DNA of 18,286 nucleotides from Roseateles sp. (GCA_019232985.1 JAFAMW010000026.1:1-18286); one strand, 5' to 3'; numbered from the stretch's first letter, positions 1 to 10,664 are shown. Numbers and translations: made by a program. Notes: a model not told the origin generated them from the sequence alone.

Positions 1-1
1 T

Positions 2-316
2 GCGGGCGCTGAACTCACGCTGGAAACGCCTTCGCCGTTGAATTTGTCCCTCACCGCCGGCGATGCCGCGACGCTCTATGGCGTCATCAACGATCCCGAT
101 CAACCCATCAGCCGGATCTATGCCCGCGACCGGCGCGGCAACTGCGACATCAAGCTGCCAGGAAGCGTTGCCGACAGCCTGAGGAACGTTACGAGCGTCG
201 ACCCCAGCGGGGTGGCGGTCGGCATGGCCGTCGTGGACGGCCGCGTTCAACCTGTCACACTGCACCGGCCTGCCGCCAACGAGGCCGACTCGTGCTCTGA
301 GCGCAAATCGCGCTAA
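2..316 (+). CDS. 3' end of an unidentified protein (partial at left edge)
   Basis: The reading frame is open from the first bases of the window to a TAA at 314-316, so the start lies outside the window; the TTG at position 38 is only an internal codon. The visible 104 residues are soluble-looking, with no membrane segment. They alternate short hydrophobic stretches with Asp/Asn/Gly turns (for example TLYGVINDPDQPISRIYARD and VDPSGVAVGMAVVDGRV), which suggests an extracytoplasmic beta-rich tail; that is inference. I do not recognise the family. Codon use is less extreme than in the main operon downstream. Its last 16 bases overlap a glycosyltransferase remnant read in another frame, so this may be the edge of a decayed polysaccharide locus. 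Confidence 0.5.
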   Translation, partial: AGAELTLETPSPLNLSLTAGDAATLYGVINDPDQPISRIYARDRRGNCDIKLPGSVADSLRNVTSVDPSGVAVGMAVVDGRVQPVTLHRPAANEADSCSERKSR

Positions 317-590
317 ACATCCCGACGCGTAACCGACCCGCGCTGTTGGCCAGGGCGCTGGACAGCGTGGCCGGGCAGACCACAACTCGCAGGAAATGAT
401 CGTCGTTGATGACGGCGACCGGCAGGATGCCTGTTCCGGCTCGACGAGTGGCAGCTCAGGGTCTGGTCCGGAAGTTCGCGACGCCGCGAAGCGGCCGTTT
501 AGATGGTCGCCGGCCGGGCCAGCGACGCCGACGTCCGCTCCCCCGTCGAATCCGGACCATGCACCGGCGTACCTACCGTCGCCCGAATGA
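301..590 (+). pseudogene. Frameshifted N-terminal remnant of a family 2 glycosyltransferase
   Basis: Frame 1 from 301 reads AQIALNIPTRNRPALLARAL followed by DSVAGQT. This is the classic N-terminus of a GT-A fold family 2 glycosyltransferase (first beta strand, then the helix that ends in QT). The frame then hits TGA at 397-399. In the +2 frame, position 393 onward reads EMIVVDDGDRQDA, the next conserved block (IVVDDGS in intact enzymes). The 11 bases between the blocks would be 12 in an intact gene, so a one-base deletion explains the shift. The codon before 301 is a stop (TGA 298-300), so the start is also lost. The frame after DRQDA, to TGA at 588-590, no longer resembles the family, and no catalytic DXD or acceptor region follows. 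The intact enzyme would have transferred a sugar in glycan assembly. Confidence 0.6.
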
Positions 591-805
591 TTGCGACGCG
601 GCCGAGACCGTGAGCCCGGCCAGCGGCACCGACCGACGGCGTCCGTTGCCGACCCGCCTCCCGGCCCCGATCAGCCGACTCGCCGGCAAACGCGCCTGTG
701 TCGGCCGAGCTTGGCCAGCGCCTTTGCAGGGCAGCTTGGCAAGCCGCCTTGCATGAGCAAAGTCCTGGGTCGACTGGCTTTCGTGATTGCACGAAGCCCG
801 GCACC
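591..805. other. Non-coding stretch between the glycosyltransferase remnant and the sigma-54 control region
   Basis: Together with the adjoining control region, about 320 bases from 591 to 912 carry no gene I can support. Short open frames exist, but they translate to Arg/Pro-rich low-complexity sequence without a ribosome site. I see no tRNA and no convincing repeat here. Confidence 0.5.
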
Positions 806-841
806 TGTCCGCCCGGCTGTCCGGGCCCCCGTCCGCGGACA
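806..841 (+). promoter_or_regulatory. Probable enhancer (UAS) for the NtrC-type regulator: periodic TGTCCG half-sites
   Basis: TGTCCG occurs at 806-811 and 818-823, and CGTCCG at 830-835, an exact 12-bp period. CGGACA follows at 836-841, so the last two make the perfect 10-bp palindrome GTCCGCGGAC (831-840). The array ends 44 bp upstream of the -24 element and lies about 70-105 bp upstream of the predicted start point. That is a normal place for a bacterial enhancer-binding protein site. The obvious binding partner is the Fis-type helix-turn-helix of the sigma-54 activator encoded in the same operon; that link is inferred. Confidence 0.6.
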
Positions 842-885
842 GCGCGGCGTGAGCTAAGTCTCTGATTCCAAAGCCCCCGCCCGCC

Positions 886-900
886 GGCACGCCCCTTGCA
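886..900 (+). promoter_or_regulatory. Sigma-54 (RpoN) -24/-12 promoter of the exporter operon
   Basis: GGCACG at 886-891, four bases, then TTGCA at 896-900 matches the TGGCACG-N4-TTGCW consensus except for C instead of T just before the GG. The GG and GC doublets are separated by exactly 10 bases, as sigma-54 requires. The GC at 898-899 places transcription start at about 910-912. This sits directly in front of an operon that encodes its own sigma-54 activator, which makes a chance match unlikely. Confidence 0.85.
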
Positions 901-912
901 TTCAAGCCGGGC

Positions 913-2184
913 ATGATCCGAGACACCTCCGCCCAGGACCGCCCCATCGCCCGCGCGCCGCTGCTGCGCCGGCGCGCGCCATGGTTCGTCGCCGGCCTCG
1001 TCGGCCTCGCGCTGCTCGCCTGGGGCGCGGCGCCGCTGCGTCAGCTGCTCGGCGCGTCGCGCTCGGTCAATCTGGCCCGCCTGACCGTGGCGACGGTCGA
1101 GCGCGGGCCCTTCGTGCGCGACGTCGCCGGCGAGGGCAAGGTCGTCGCGGCGAACAGCCCGACGCTGTACGCGAGCAACCCCGGCACCGTGACGCTGATG
1201 GTCCACGCGGGCGACACGGTCAAGACCGGCGACACGCTCGCGCGCATCGACAGCCCCGACCTCAGCGCGCGCCTCGCGCAGGAGCGCTCGAACTCGGACG
1301 CCATGCGCGCCGACCTCAAGCGCGCCGAGGTCAGCGCGCGCCAGCAGGGCGGCGAGCTGCAGGCCGCGTGGGAGAACGCGCGCATCGACATGCAGACCGC
1401 CGCGAACGACCTCGACCGCGAAACCCAGGCCTTCAAGGCCGGCGCGGCCGCGCTGATGCAGGTCGACCACGCGCGCGACACGCTCGAGAAGGCGCGCGTC
1501 ACCCAGGCCCATGCCGACAGCGCGCGCCAGCTCGGCGAGCAGAGCCTGCAGTTCGACGTCCAGGCCAAGCAGGCGGCGCTCGAGCGCCAGCAGCTGCTCG
1601 TCGCCGACCTGCAGCGCCAGGTCGAGGCGCTGACGCTGCGCGCGCCGCTCGACGGCCAGGTCGGCCAGCTGCTCGTCGCCGAGCGCGCGAGCGTCGCCAA
1701 GGACGCGCCGGTGCTGACCGTCGTCGACCTCACGGCGCTTGAGGTCCAGATGCAGGTGCCCGAGAGCTTCGCGCGCGACCTCGCGATCGGCATGAAGGGG
1801 GAGATCTCGGCCAACGCCAAGCCCTGGCCCGGCGTCGTCAGCGCGGTTTCGCCCGAGGTCGTCAACAACGAGGTCGCCGCGCGCCTGCGCTTCGACGGCG
1901 CGCGCCCCGACGCGCTGCGCCAGAACCAGCGCCTGTCGGTGCGCGTGCTGATCGACCGCCGCGACAACGTGCTCGCGGTGCGCCGCGGCAGCTTCGCCGA
2001 CGAGCAGGGCGGCAGCTACGCCTACGTACTGCGCGACGGCCTCGCGCGCAAGGTGCCGGTGCGCCTCGGCGCGCGCAGCCTCGACAAGGTCGAGGTGCTG
2101 TCGGGCCTCGCGCCCGGCGACGAGGTCGTGATCGCCGGCGCCGACGCGTTCGACGGCGCCGAGCAGGTCGCCATTGCCAAGTAA
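913..2184 (+). CDS. Periplasmic adaptor (membrane fusion protein) of a MacAB-like ABC exporter
   Basis: This 423-residue HlyD/MacA-type adaptor would link the inner-membrane ABC permeases to the TolC-like channel encoded two genes later. A single N-terminal membrane anchor lies at about residues 25-45. The first half of a lipoyl-like domain follows at about 92-120 (VTLMVHAGDTVKTGDTLARI), then a long Ala/Gln/Glu-rich coiled-coil hairpin at about 120-245 (including AALERQQLLVADLQRQVEAL). The second lipoyl half is at about 246-275 (LRAPLDGQVGQLLVAERASV), and beta-barrel and membrane-proximal domains run to the end. ATG 913 is the only plausible start, since the next in-frame ATG lies inside the lipoyl domain. 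It has no Shine-Dalgarno sequence and falls about 2 bases after the predicted sigma-54 start point, so the message may be almost leaderless. It is the first gene of the operon. Confidence 0.9.
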   Translation: MIRDTSAQDRPIARAPLLRRRAPWFVAGLVGLALLAWGAAPLRQLLGASRSVNLARLTVATVERGPFVRDVAGEGKVVAANSPTLYASNPGTVTLMVHAGDTVKTGDTLARIDSPDLSARLAQERSNSDAMRADLKRAEVSARQQGGELQAAWENARIDMQTAANDLDRETQAFKAGAAALMQVDHARDTLEKARVTQAHADSARQLGEQSLQFDVQAKQAALERQQLLVADLQRQVEALTLRAPLDGQVGQLLVAERASVAKDAPVLTVVDLTALEVQMQVPESFARDLAIGMKGEISANAKPWPGVVSAVSPEVVNNEVAARLRFDGARPDALRQNQRLSVRVLIDRRDNVLAVRRGSFADEQGGSYAYVLRDGLARKVPVRLGARSLDKVEVLSGLAPGDEVVIAGADAFDGAEQVAIAK

Positions 2185-2203
2185 CCCAGACAGTCAGAAC
2201 CCC

Positions 2204-2209
2204 AAGGAG
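2204..2209 (+). promoter_or_regulatory. Ribosome binding site that fixes the ATPase start
   Basis: AAGGAG lies 6 bases before ATG 2216. It favours that start over the in-frame ATG at 2174, which overlaps the adaptor gene and lacks a comparable site. Confidence 0.75.
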
Positions 2210-2215
2210 CCCGCG

Positions 2216-2926
<711 letters not shown>

Positions 2927-2931
2927 GCTCG

Positions 2932-4218
2932 ATGCGTCGTCTCTCGCCTTTTCTCCTCGCCGGCGCGCTCGCCGCCGCGGGCCTGGCCCGCGCCGCCGCG
3001 GCCGAGGACCTGCTCGGCGTCTACGCCGACGCGCGCGCGGCCGACCCGCAGCTCGCGGTCTCGCACGCCCAGGCGGGCGTGCAGCAGGAGCTCGCCGTGC
3101 AGGCGCGCGCGAACCTGCTGCCGCAATGGTCGGCCGCGGCGACGCAGGCGCGCAACCAGCCCGGCTCGAACGATTTCGCGGAGGTCTCGAGCACGCTGAG
3201 CCAGCCGATCTTCGACCTCGGCCGGATGCGCCAATGGGACGCCGCGAAGACGCTCGTGTCGGCCCAGGACGCGGCCGTGCGCGCGGCCGAGCAGGACCTG
3301 TGCGAGCGCGTCGCGCGCGCCTACTTCGGCGTACTCTCGGCGCAGGCCGCGCTCGTCACGGCCGAGGCCAACGCGGGCGCGCTCGCCCGGCAGGTCGCGC
3401 AGGCCCAGGACCGGATGAAGGCCGGCCTGTCGGCGGCCGTCGACGTCGAGCAGGCGCGCACCTTCCAGGCGCTCGCCGACGGCGGCCTCGAGCAGGCGCG
3501 CCAGGCGCTCGCCGACGCGCGCGAGGCGCTCGCGCAGATCACCGGCCACGCGCCCGGCGAGCTCGCGCCGCTCGCGGCCGAGGTCGCGGCCGTGCCGCCC
3601 GCGCCGCGCGACGCCGACGCCTGGATCGCGCGTGCGCTCGACGCGAACCCGGCGCTGCAGGCGCAGCGCCTGATCGTGAACTCGAGCGAGCAGAGCATCG
3701 CCGCGGCGCGCGCCGGCCACCTGCCGACGCTGAACCTCGGCGTGATCAGCCAGCGCCAGCACGGCTGGAACGCGACCGACCCGGGCCGCACCGATACCCA
3801 GATCGGCGTGACGCTGAACATCCCGATCTTCGCCGGCGGCGCCGTGCAGTCGCAGGTGCGCCAGGCCGCCTACCAGCGCGACATCGCGGCCGACCAGGCC
3901 GAGACCGCGCGCCGCGCGCTCGTCCACGAGGTCCAGGCCGAGTACCGCGCGGTCGAATCGGGCATCAAGCTGATCGAGACCGGCCGCGTCGCCGTGCAGG
4001 CGGCCGACGCGGCCGTCGCGGCGACGCGCGCGGGCTTCCAGCTCGGCACCCGGACGATGACCGACCTGCTGCTCGCGATCCAGAACCAGGCCGCCGCGCA
4101 GAACGCCTACGAGCAGGCGCGCCACGGCTACGTGCTCGCGACGCTGCTGCTGCAGGGCGCGGCCGGCGGCCTCGACGTCGACGCGCTGGCCCAGGCCAAC
4201 GCGCTGCTGAAGAAATAG
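2932..4218 (+). CDS. TolC-family outer-membrane efflux channel
   Basis: This 428-residue outer-membrane factor would form the trimeric exit duct of the exporter. A Sec signal peptide is evident ([20 protein letters not shown], with cleavage probably after the AAA near residue 24). Two tandem outer-membrane efflux repeats follow. The first contains the helical stretch around [20 protein letters not shown]. The second begins near [18 protein letters not shown], continues through [20 protein letters not shown] and ends near [20 protein letters not shown]. The GxPIF-like turn and the GTRTMxDLL motif are family hallmarks. Length is close to that of E. coli TolC. There is no clear ribosome site, and the 5-bp gap after the ATPase stop suggests translational coupling. 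Carrying a dedicated channel, rather than borrowing the housekeeping TolC, makes this operon a self-sufficient envelope-spanning exporter. Confidence 0.9.
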   Translation: MRRLSPFLLAGALAAAGLARAAAAEDLLGVYADARAADPQLAVSHAQAGVQQELAVQARANLLPQWSAAATQARNQPGSNDFAEVSSTLSQPIFDLGRMRQWDAAKTLVSAQDAAVRAAEQDLCERVARAYFGVLSAQAALVTAEANAGALARQVAQAQDRMKAGLSAAVDVEQARTFQALADGGLEQARQALADAREALAQITGHAPGELAPLAAEVAAVPPAPRDADAWIARALDANPALQAQRLIVNSSEQSIAAARAGHLPTLNLGVISQRQHGWNATDPGRTDTQIGVTLNIPIFAGGAVQSQVRQAAYQRDIAADQAETARRALVHEVQAEYRAVESGIKLIETGRVAVQAADAAVAATRAGFQLGTRTMTDLLLAIQNQAAAQNAYEQARHGYVLATLLLQGAAGGLDVDALAQANALLKK

Positions 4219-4230
4219 CGAAGGACCACC

Positions 4231-5535
4231 ATGCTCGCCTACTACCTCGAACTCGGTTTTCGCAGCTTCCGGCGCGCGCGCGCGCTGACCCTGCTCACGC
4301 TGCTGTCGATCGCGATGGGCGTCGCCGCCTGCATGACGACGCTGACGGTCTACCACGTGCTCGCGGCCGACCCGATCCCGGGCAAGAGCGCGCGCCTGTT
4401 CAACGTGCAGCTCGACGCCGAACCCAAGATCGACTACACGCCCGGCGGCGAGCCCGCGCTGCAGCTCACGCGCTTCGACGCGACGCACCTGCTCGCCGAC
4501 GCGCGCGGCGTCCACCAGCTGATGATGACGGGCAGCAACGCCGCGCTCGACCCGGCCGGCTCGGGCAGCGACCTGCGGCCGTTCCTGGTCCGCTCGCGCT
4601 TCACGAGCGCCGACTTCTTCACGATGTTCGAGACGCCCTGGCTGCACGGCAGCGCCTGGACCGCGGCCGACGACGCGGCGAAGGCGCGCGTCGCCGTGAT
4701 CGGCCGCGAGCTCGCCGAGAAGCTGTTCGGCGCGAAGAACCCGGTCGGCCAGAGCCTGCGCCTGCGCGACCGGGACTACCGCATCGTCGGCGTGCTCGAC
4801 GACTGGCGGCCCGCGCCGCAGTTCTTCGACCTGACCGCGGGCGCGTACGGCAGGGCCGCGGAGGTCTACCTGCCGTTCGAGACGGCGATGGAGGCCAAGC
4901 TCGGCAGCTCGGGCAACATGACCTGCTGGGCCGGCTCGTCCGACCCGCGCGCCGTCGAGGCCAAATGCGCGTGGCTCCAGTACTGGGTCGAGCTCGACAC
5001 GCCCGAGCAGCAGCGCGCCTACCGCGACTACCTGGTCCATTACTCGGAGGACCAGGGCCGCGCGGGCCGCTTCGAGCGCCCCGCGAACCCGCGCCTGCGC
5101 AAGGTGATGGACTGGCTCGCGTTCCGCAAGGTCGTGCCCGGCGACGTCCAGCTGCAGCTGTGGCTCGCGATGGGCTTCCTGCTCGTGTGCCTGACCAACG
5201 CCGTGGGCCTGCTGCTCGCGAAATGCCTGCGCCGCTCGGGCGAGATCGGCGTGCGCCGCGCGCTCGGCGCGCCCAAGCGCGCGATCTTCATGCAGTTCCT
5301 CGTCGAGGCCGGCAGCCTCGGCCTCGCCGGCGGCGTGCTGGGCCTGCTGCTGACGCTCGGCGGCCTGTGGATCGTGCGCCACGGCGCGAGCGAGTACGCG
5401 GCGCTCGCGTCGCTCGACCTGCCCATGCTCGCGACGACGCTGGGCCTCGCGCTCGCCGCGAGCCTGCTCGCCGGCCTCCTGCCGGCCTGGCGCGCGTGCC
5501 AGGTCACGCCGGCCCTGCAACTCAAGACCCAGTGA
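4231..5535 (+). CDS. FtsX/MacB-type ABC permease, first of two
   Basis: This 434-residue permease has the MacB layout without the ATPase: a first membrane helix at about 18-40, a large periplasmic domain (MacB_PCD type) at about 45-300, then three helices at about 309-333, 356-381 and 397-421 forming the FtsX domain. [20 protein letters not shown] is the conserved cytoplasmic coupling segment that contacts the ATPase, and [17 protein letters not shown] is the usual C-terminal tail. The periplasmic domain contains two cysteines (in MTCWAG and AKCAWLQ) that could pair; this is unproven. GAAGGA at 4220-4225 gives a good ribosome site 5 bp before the ATG. With the next gene it probably forms a heterodimer. 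MacB-like pumps extrude substrates from the periplasm by mechanotransmission; the substrate here is unknown. Confidence 0.9.
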   Translation: MLAYYLELGFRSFRRARALTLLTLLSIAMGVAACMTTLTVYHVLAADPIPGKSARLFNVQLDAEPKIDYTPGGEPALQLTRFDATHLLADARGVHQLMMTGSNAALDPAGSGSDLRPFLVRSRFTSADFFTMFETPWLHGSAWTAADDAAKARVAVIGRELAEKLFGAKNPVGQSLRLRDRDYRIVGVLDDWRPAPQFFDLTAGAYGRAAEVYLPFETAMEAKLGSSGNMTCWAGSSDPRAVEAKCAWLQYWVELDTPEQQRAYRDYLVHYSEDQGRAGRFERPANPRLRKVMDWLAFRKVVPGDVQLQLWLAMGFLLVCLTNAVGLLLAKCLRRSGEIGVRRALGAPKRAIFMQFLVEAGSLGLAGGVLGLLLTLGGLWIVRHGASEYAALASLDLPMLATTLGLALAASLLAGLLPAWRACQVTPALQLKTQ

Positions 5536-5544
5536 GGTGATGCC

Positions 5545-6777
5545 ATGGACCTGCTGCCCATCCTCCATACGCTCAAGCGCCACAAGACCGCCGCGGGCCT
5601 GATCGTCGTGCAGATCGCGCTGACCTGCGCGATCGTGTGCAACGCGCTGTTCCTCGTGAGCCAGCGCGTCGAGGCGATCAACGCGCCGACCGGCATGCCC
5701 GACAACGAGCTGCTCGTGCTCGGCGTGACCGGCCTCGCGCGGGGCGAGAACCCGGTGCCGCAGACGCAGGCCGACCTCGCCGCGCTGCGTGCGATCCCCG
5801 GCGTCAAGAGCGTCGTCAACATCAACCAGATGCCCTTCGGCGACGACTCGGACAACTCGGGCGTGCGCCTCGACCCCGACGAGAACACCAAGCCCCAGTT
5901 CGGCGCGGCGACCTATTACGCCGGCGAGGGCTGGCTCGAGACGCTCGGCCTGCACCTCGTCGAAGGCCGCGATTTCGTGCCGTCCGAATACGTCGAGGGC
6001 AGCCAGGCGTTCGAGCAGGAGAACCCCGACATCCCGGCCGTGATCGTCAACCGCGCGGCCGCCGAGAAGCTGTTCCCCGGCGAGTCGGCGCTCGGCAAGC
6101 AGATCTACGTGTTCGGGACCAAGCCGCACCGCATCGTCGGCGTCGTCGAGACGCTGATCCACCCCTACCCGAGCTTCAACTCGCAGGACGACAACCAGCG
6201 CTACACCGTGCTCGCGCCGGCGCGGCCGAGCTGGCGCGGCGGCGCCTACATGCTGCGCGTCGACCCGGCCCGGCGCGAGACCGTGCTGAAGGCCGCGGCC
6301 AAGGCGCTCGACGAGGGCAGCGTCGGCGTCAAGCGCATCGTGCGCCGGCAGAAGCTCTTCGCCGACATGCGCAGCGACTACTACCGCGCCGACCGCACGA
6401 TGGTCTGGCTGCTCTGCGCGGTGTGCGCGGCGATGCTCGTCGTCACGGCCTTCGGCATCGTCGGCCTCGCGAGCTTCTGGGTCGAGCAGCGCACCCGCAT
6501 GATCGGCACGCGCCGCGCGCTCGGCGCGACGCGCGGCCAGATCCTGCGCTACTTCCAGACCGAGAACTTCCTGCTCTCGGGCATCGGCATCGCGCTCGGC
6601 TGCGGCGCGGCCTGGGTCCTGAGCCTGGTGCTGATGCAGCAGTACGAGCTGCCGCGCCTGCCGGCCTACTACCTGCCGGCCGGCGCCGCGATCCTGTGGG
6701 CGCTCGGCCAGATCGCGGTCTGGGCGCCCGCGCGTCGCGCGTCGCTGATTTCGCCGGTCGAAGCGCTGAGGGGCTGA
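5545..6777 (+). CDS. FtsX/MacB-type ABC permease, second of two
   Basis: This 410-residue protein shares the architecture of the preceding gene. It has a membrane helix at about 16-38, a periplasmic domain at about 45-280, and C-terminal helices at about 285-311, 342-364 and 376-396. The coupling segment [20 protein letters not shown] and the tail [16 protein letters not shown] are textbook FtsX-domain sequences. A segment of the periplasmic domain, [20 protein letters not shown], matches the typical MacB_PCD core. GAGGTGA overlapping the upstream stop (5534-5540) serves as ribosome site 4 bases before ATG 5545. The two permeases are clearly diverged in their periplasmic parts, which favours a heterodimer with an asymmetric substrate chamber over a recent duplication. 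The next gene starts 6 bp downstream. Confidence 0.9.
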   Translation: MDLLPILHTLKRHKTAAGLIVVQIALTCAIVCNALFLVSQRVEAINAPTGMPDNELLVLGVTGLARGENPVPQTQADLAALRAIPGVKSVVNINQMPFGDDSDNSGVRLDPDENTKPQFGAATYYAGEGWLETLGLHLVEGRDFVPSEYVEGSQAFEQENPDIPAVIVNRAAAEKLFPGESALGKQIYVFGTKPHRIVGVVETLIHPYPSFNSQDDNQRYTVLAPARPSWRGGAYMLRVDPARRETVLKAAAKALDEGSVGVKRIVRRQKLFADMRSDYYRADRTMVWLLCAVCAAMLVVTAFGIVGLASFWVEQRTRMIGTRRALGATRGQILRYFQTENFLLSGIGIALGCGAAWVLSLVLMQQYELPRLPAYYLPAGAAILWALGQIAVWAPARRASLISPVEALRG

Positions 6778-6783
6778 CCAATA

Positions 6784-8142
<1,359 letters not shown>

Positions 8143-8232
8143 CATGAAGCCCCGGTTCGCCGTCGCTGTCGCTCGGCCTCCCTGCCCCGCATGGGGGCGG
8201 TCGGTGGCTTCGGGCGGCCGGGCGCCGCTGGC

Positions 8233-9579
8233 ATGAACATGCTGCAGCGCCTCGCGCTGCTCATGCTCGCGACGGCGCTCACGGCGCTGCTCGTGCACGC
8301 GGCGCTCACGCATTGGCCGCTGCCCGCGCTGCTCGCCGGGCTGCACGCGACCTGGCCCGCGCCGGCCGCCGGCAGCCCGCTCGCGGTGGCCCTGAGCCTG
8401 CTGCTGACCGCGCCGGTCGCGCTGTGGCTGGCCCAGCTCTGGCTCGCGCCGCTCGCGCGCCTGCTGCGCGCGCTCGAGGGCGCCGTGCAGTCGTGGCGCG
8501 AGGGCGATTTCAGCGTCGCGCTCGCGCCCGGCGAGCGCCGCGCGCCGGGCCTCAGCGCGCTCGTCGACCTGCACGCCGCGCTCGCCCAGGCGCTGCGCGA
8601 GCAGCGCCAGCACCTCGCGCAGCGCGAGCTGCTGCTCGACTCGGTGGTCCAGCACACGCCGCTCGCGCTGCTGCTCGTCGACGCACAGGGCCGCGTGACC
8701 CTCGCCAACCTGGCCGCGCGCCAGCTGCTGTCGGGCGGTCGCAGCCTCGCGGGCAGCGACTTCGAAGGCCTCGTCGCGCGCGCGCCCGAGGCGTTCCGCC
8801 AGGCGCTCGAGGCGCGCCACGACGGCCTGTTCAGCGTCGCGCTGGAGGGCCAGGACGAGACCTTCCACCTGTCGCAGCGCGACATCCGCCTGCACGGCCA
8901 GCCGCACCGGCTCGTGCTGATCCGCCGGCTCACGCGCGAGCTCGCGCGCGAGGAGGTCGCGAGCTGGAAGCGCGTGATCCGCGTGATCAGCCACGAGCTC
9001 AACAACTCGCTCGCGCCGATTTCCTCGCTCGCCCATACGGGCCGCGAGCTCGCGCGCCGCGGCGACGCCGACAAGCTCGATCGCGCGCTCGCCGGCATCG
9101 CCGAGCGCGCGAACCACCTGCACCGCTTCCTCGAGGGCTACGCGCGCGTCGCGCGCCTGCCCGCGCCGCGCCTCGAGCCGGTCGACTGGGGCGACTTCCT
9201 GCGCGCGCTCGCGGCCCAGGCCGAGTTCCGCCTGCGCGGCGCGGCGCCCGCCGAGCCGGCCGCGTTCGACGCGCCGCAGGTCGAGCAGGCGCTGCTGAAC
9301 CTGCTCAAGAACGCCCACGAGGCCGGCGGCGCGGCCGCCGAGGTCACGCTCGCGATCGAACGGGCCGGCGCCGAGTGGCGCTTCGAGGTCGCCGACCGCG
9401 GCCCCGGCATGAGCGAGGCGGTGCTCGCCCAGGCGCTGCTGCCGTTCTACTCGACCAAGCGCAGCGGCACCGGCCTGGGCCTCGCGCTCGCGCGCGAGAT
9501 CGCCGAGGCCCATGGCGGGCGCATCGGCCTCGCGAACCGCGAGGGCGGCGGCCTGCTTGTAACCGTCGTGCTGCCCTGA
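8233..9579 (+). CDS. NtrY-like membrane sensor histidine kinase
   Basis: This 448-residue kinase would phosphorylate the preceding regulator. Two membrane helices (about 5-25 and 49-70) enclose only about 23 periplasmic residues. A HAMP-like linker (about 70-115) and a PAS-like domain (about 130-235, around [20 protein letters not shown]) follow. The HisKA box is [20 protein letters not shown] with H254. The ATPase part has N360 in [14 protein letters not shown] (from D388), PFYSTK and GTGLGLAL. The [10 protein letters not shown] box is typical of NtrY-type kinases paired with NtrC regulators. I prefer ATG 8233, which starts directly at the first helix; an in-frame ATG at 8191 would add 14 Gly-rich residues. 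Neither has a strong ribosome site. With such a short periplasmic loop, it more likely senses a membrane-embedded signal, the exporter itself, or a cytoplasmic ligand via the PAS domain (inference). Confidence 0.9.
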   Translation: MNMLQRLALLMLATALTALLVHAALTHWPLPALLAGLHATWPAPAAGSPLAVALSLLLTAPVALWLAQLWLAPLARLLRALEGAVQSWREGDFSVALAPGERRAPGLSALVDLHAALAQALREQRQHLAQRELLLDSVVQHTPLALLLVDAQGRVTLANLAARQLLSGGRSLAGSDFEGLVARAPEAFRQALEARHDGLFSVALEGQDETFHLSQRDIRLHGQPHRLVLIRRLTRELAREEVASWKRVIRVISHELNNSLAPISSLAHTGRELARRGDADKLDRALAGIAERANHLHRFLEGYARVARLPAPRLEPVDWGDFLRALAAQAEFRLRGAAPAEPAAFDAPQVEQALLNLLKNAHEAGGAAAEVTLAIERAGAEWRFEVADRGPGMSEAVLAQALLPFYSTKRSGTGLGLALAREIAEAHGGRIGLANREGGGLLVTVVLP

Positions 9580-9641
9580 GGCCTGCGTAACCCGAAAGTG
9601 GGGGATGCCGGGTCGCGGCGGGCGTGGAGAATCCCCGGATC

Positions 9642-9662
9642 GCGGGGCCTGCGGCGCCCCGC
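9642..9662 (+). terminator. GC-rich hairpin after the sensor kinase, possible terminator
   Basis: GCGGGGC (9642-9648) and GCCCCGC (9656-9662) can form a 7-bp stem with a 7-base loop. No T-run follows, so intrinsic termination is doubtful. The hairpin lies between the exporter operon and the next gene. Confidence 0.25.
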
Positions 9663-9710
9663 AAGGCGGCCCCCGCCCCTACCATGCCGTACCGCGATCC
9701 CGGACCCCTT

Positions 9711-10664
9711 ATGCGCATGCCGAGCCTGTCCCTGCCGCCCCCCGCCGTCCTGCAGCCGCTCGGCGCGGGCACGCCGCTGGGCGTCTGGCGCCTGCGCGAG
9801 GCCCTGCACACGGGGCCCGCGGGCCAGTGGTACCGCGCGGTCCACGCGATGGCGGCCGGCCACTCTGCCGTGCTGCTGCTGCTGCCGCGCAACGCGCGTT
9901 CGGGCGCCGCGCTGCTGCGCTACGCCGAGCAGGCCGGCGAGATCGGCCCGCTGCTCGACGCCGGCGGCGGCATCGCCGTGCCCTGCGACAGCGGTGTCAC
10001 GCCGGGCGGCCAGGCCTATCTGGTGCTGAGCCAGGCCGAGGGCCGGCCGATCGACCTCGTCGCGAGCAGCCTGCCGCTGCGCGCGCGGCTCGAGCTCGTG
10101 CTCACGCTGTGCGAGCGCCTGCAGGTCGCGCACGAGGCCGGCTGGCTGCTCGGCGAGGTCGACCCCGAGGCGATCTGGGTCACGTCCGAGGGCGCGCTCA
10201 CGCTGATGGGCCTGGCCCTGCAGCGCAGCAGCGTCGCGACGCCGCATGTCGGCCTCAATATCACCGACCTGCCGCCCGAGCGCGCGGCCTGGCTCGCGCC
10301 CGAGCAGATCGCCGGCGCGGCGCCGAGCCTCGCGACCGAGGCCTACGGCGTCGGCACGCTGCTCTACCTGCTCGTCGAGGGCCAGCTGCCCTCGGCCGTC
10401 GTCGACGAACCGACCGGCCAGTCCTGGCCCGAGCTCAGCCCGATCGCGCGCCTGAGCCTCGACGCGCTGCTGCGCAAGGCGGTCGCGCCGCAGGGCGAGC
10501 GCCGCCACACGAGCGTGCGCACGCTCGCCGACGACCTGCGCGCCTGGCTCGCCGGCGACAGCCATTCGGCGCTGCGCATCACGCCGATGCCGCTGCCTGC
10601 CGACGCGCTCGCGGTGCGCCGCGGCAGCCGCTGGACGAACTGGCTGCGCGGCCGGGCGGCCTGA
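9711..10664 (+). CDS. Serine/threonine kinase-like protein, predicted catalytically dead (pseudokinase)
   Basis: The 317-residue protein has a bacterial Hanks-type kinase fold signature but has lost the catalytic residues. The glycine loop is partly kept (GPAGQWYRA, where active enzymes have GGMGEVYRA). The ATP-anchoring lysine of VAxK is replaced (SAVLLLLP). The catalytic HRDxKPxN segment reads LGEVDPEA after HEAGW, and DFG reads LMG in LTLMGLAL. The structural APE motif survives in WLAPEQIAG, followed by TEAYGVGTLLYLLVEGQLP, typical of helix F. Family knowledge says such proteins act as scaffolds or allosteric partners. There is no transmembrane segment. Start is uncertain: in-frame ATGs lie at 9624, 9684, 9711 and 9717. 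A TACCAT hexamer at 9680-9685 could be a -10 box, which favours 9711 or 9717. The ligase-like gene follows 97 bp downstream on the same strand. Confidence 0.7.
   Translation: MRMPSLSLPPPAVLQPLGAGTPLGVWRLREALHTGPAGQWYRAVHAMAAGHSAVLLLLPRNARSGAALLRYAEQAGEIGPLLDAGGGIAVPCDSGVTPGGQAYLVLSQAEGRPIDLVASSLPLRARLELVLTLCERLQVAHEAGWLLGEVDPEAIWVTSEGALTLMGLALQRSSVATPHVGLNITDLPPERAAWLAPEQIAGAAPSLATEAYGVGTLLYLLVEGQLPSAVVDEPTGQSWPELSPIARLSLDALLRKAVAPQGERRHTSVRTLADDLRAWLAGDSHSALRITPMPLPADALAVRRGSRWTNWLRGRAA

Noticed and set aside
38..316. TTG at position 38 as a true start giving a 92-residue protein
   Set aside because: The frame is open back to the window edge and no ribosome site precedes the TTG, so this is more likely the tail of a longer gene.
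737..753. A second sigma-54-like promoter (TGGCAAG followed by CTTGCA)
   Set aside because: The GG and GC doublets are 11 bases apart instead of 10. Sigma-54 promoters rarely tolerate this, and no gene starts nearby.
406..857. Short plus-strand frames (406-756 and 591-857) as possible cargo peptides for the exporter
   Set aside because: They are Arg/Pro-rich with no ribosome site, signal or leader motif, and their codon pattern is that of non-coding GC-rich DNA.
8145..8212. GAAGCC/GGCTTC inverted repeat in the gap between the regulator and kinase genes
   Set aside because: Six bases with a 56-base loop is expected by chance in this composition.
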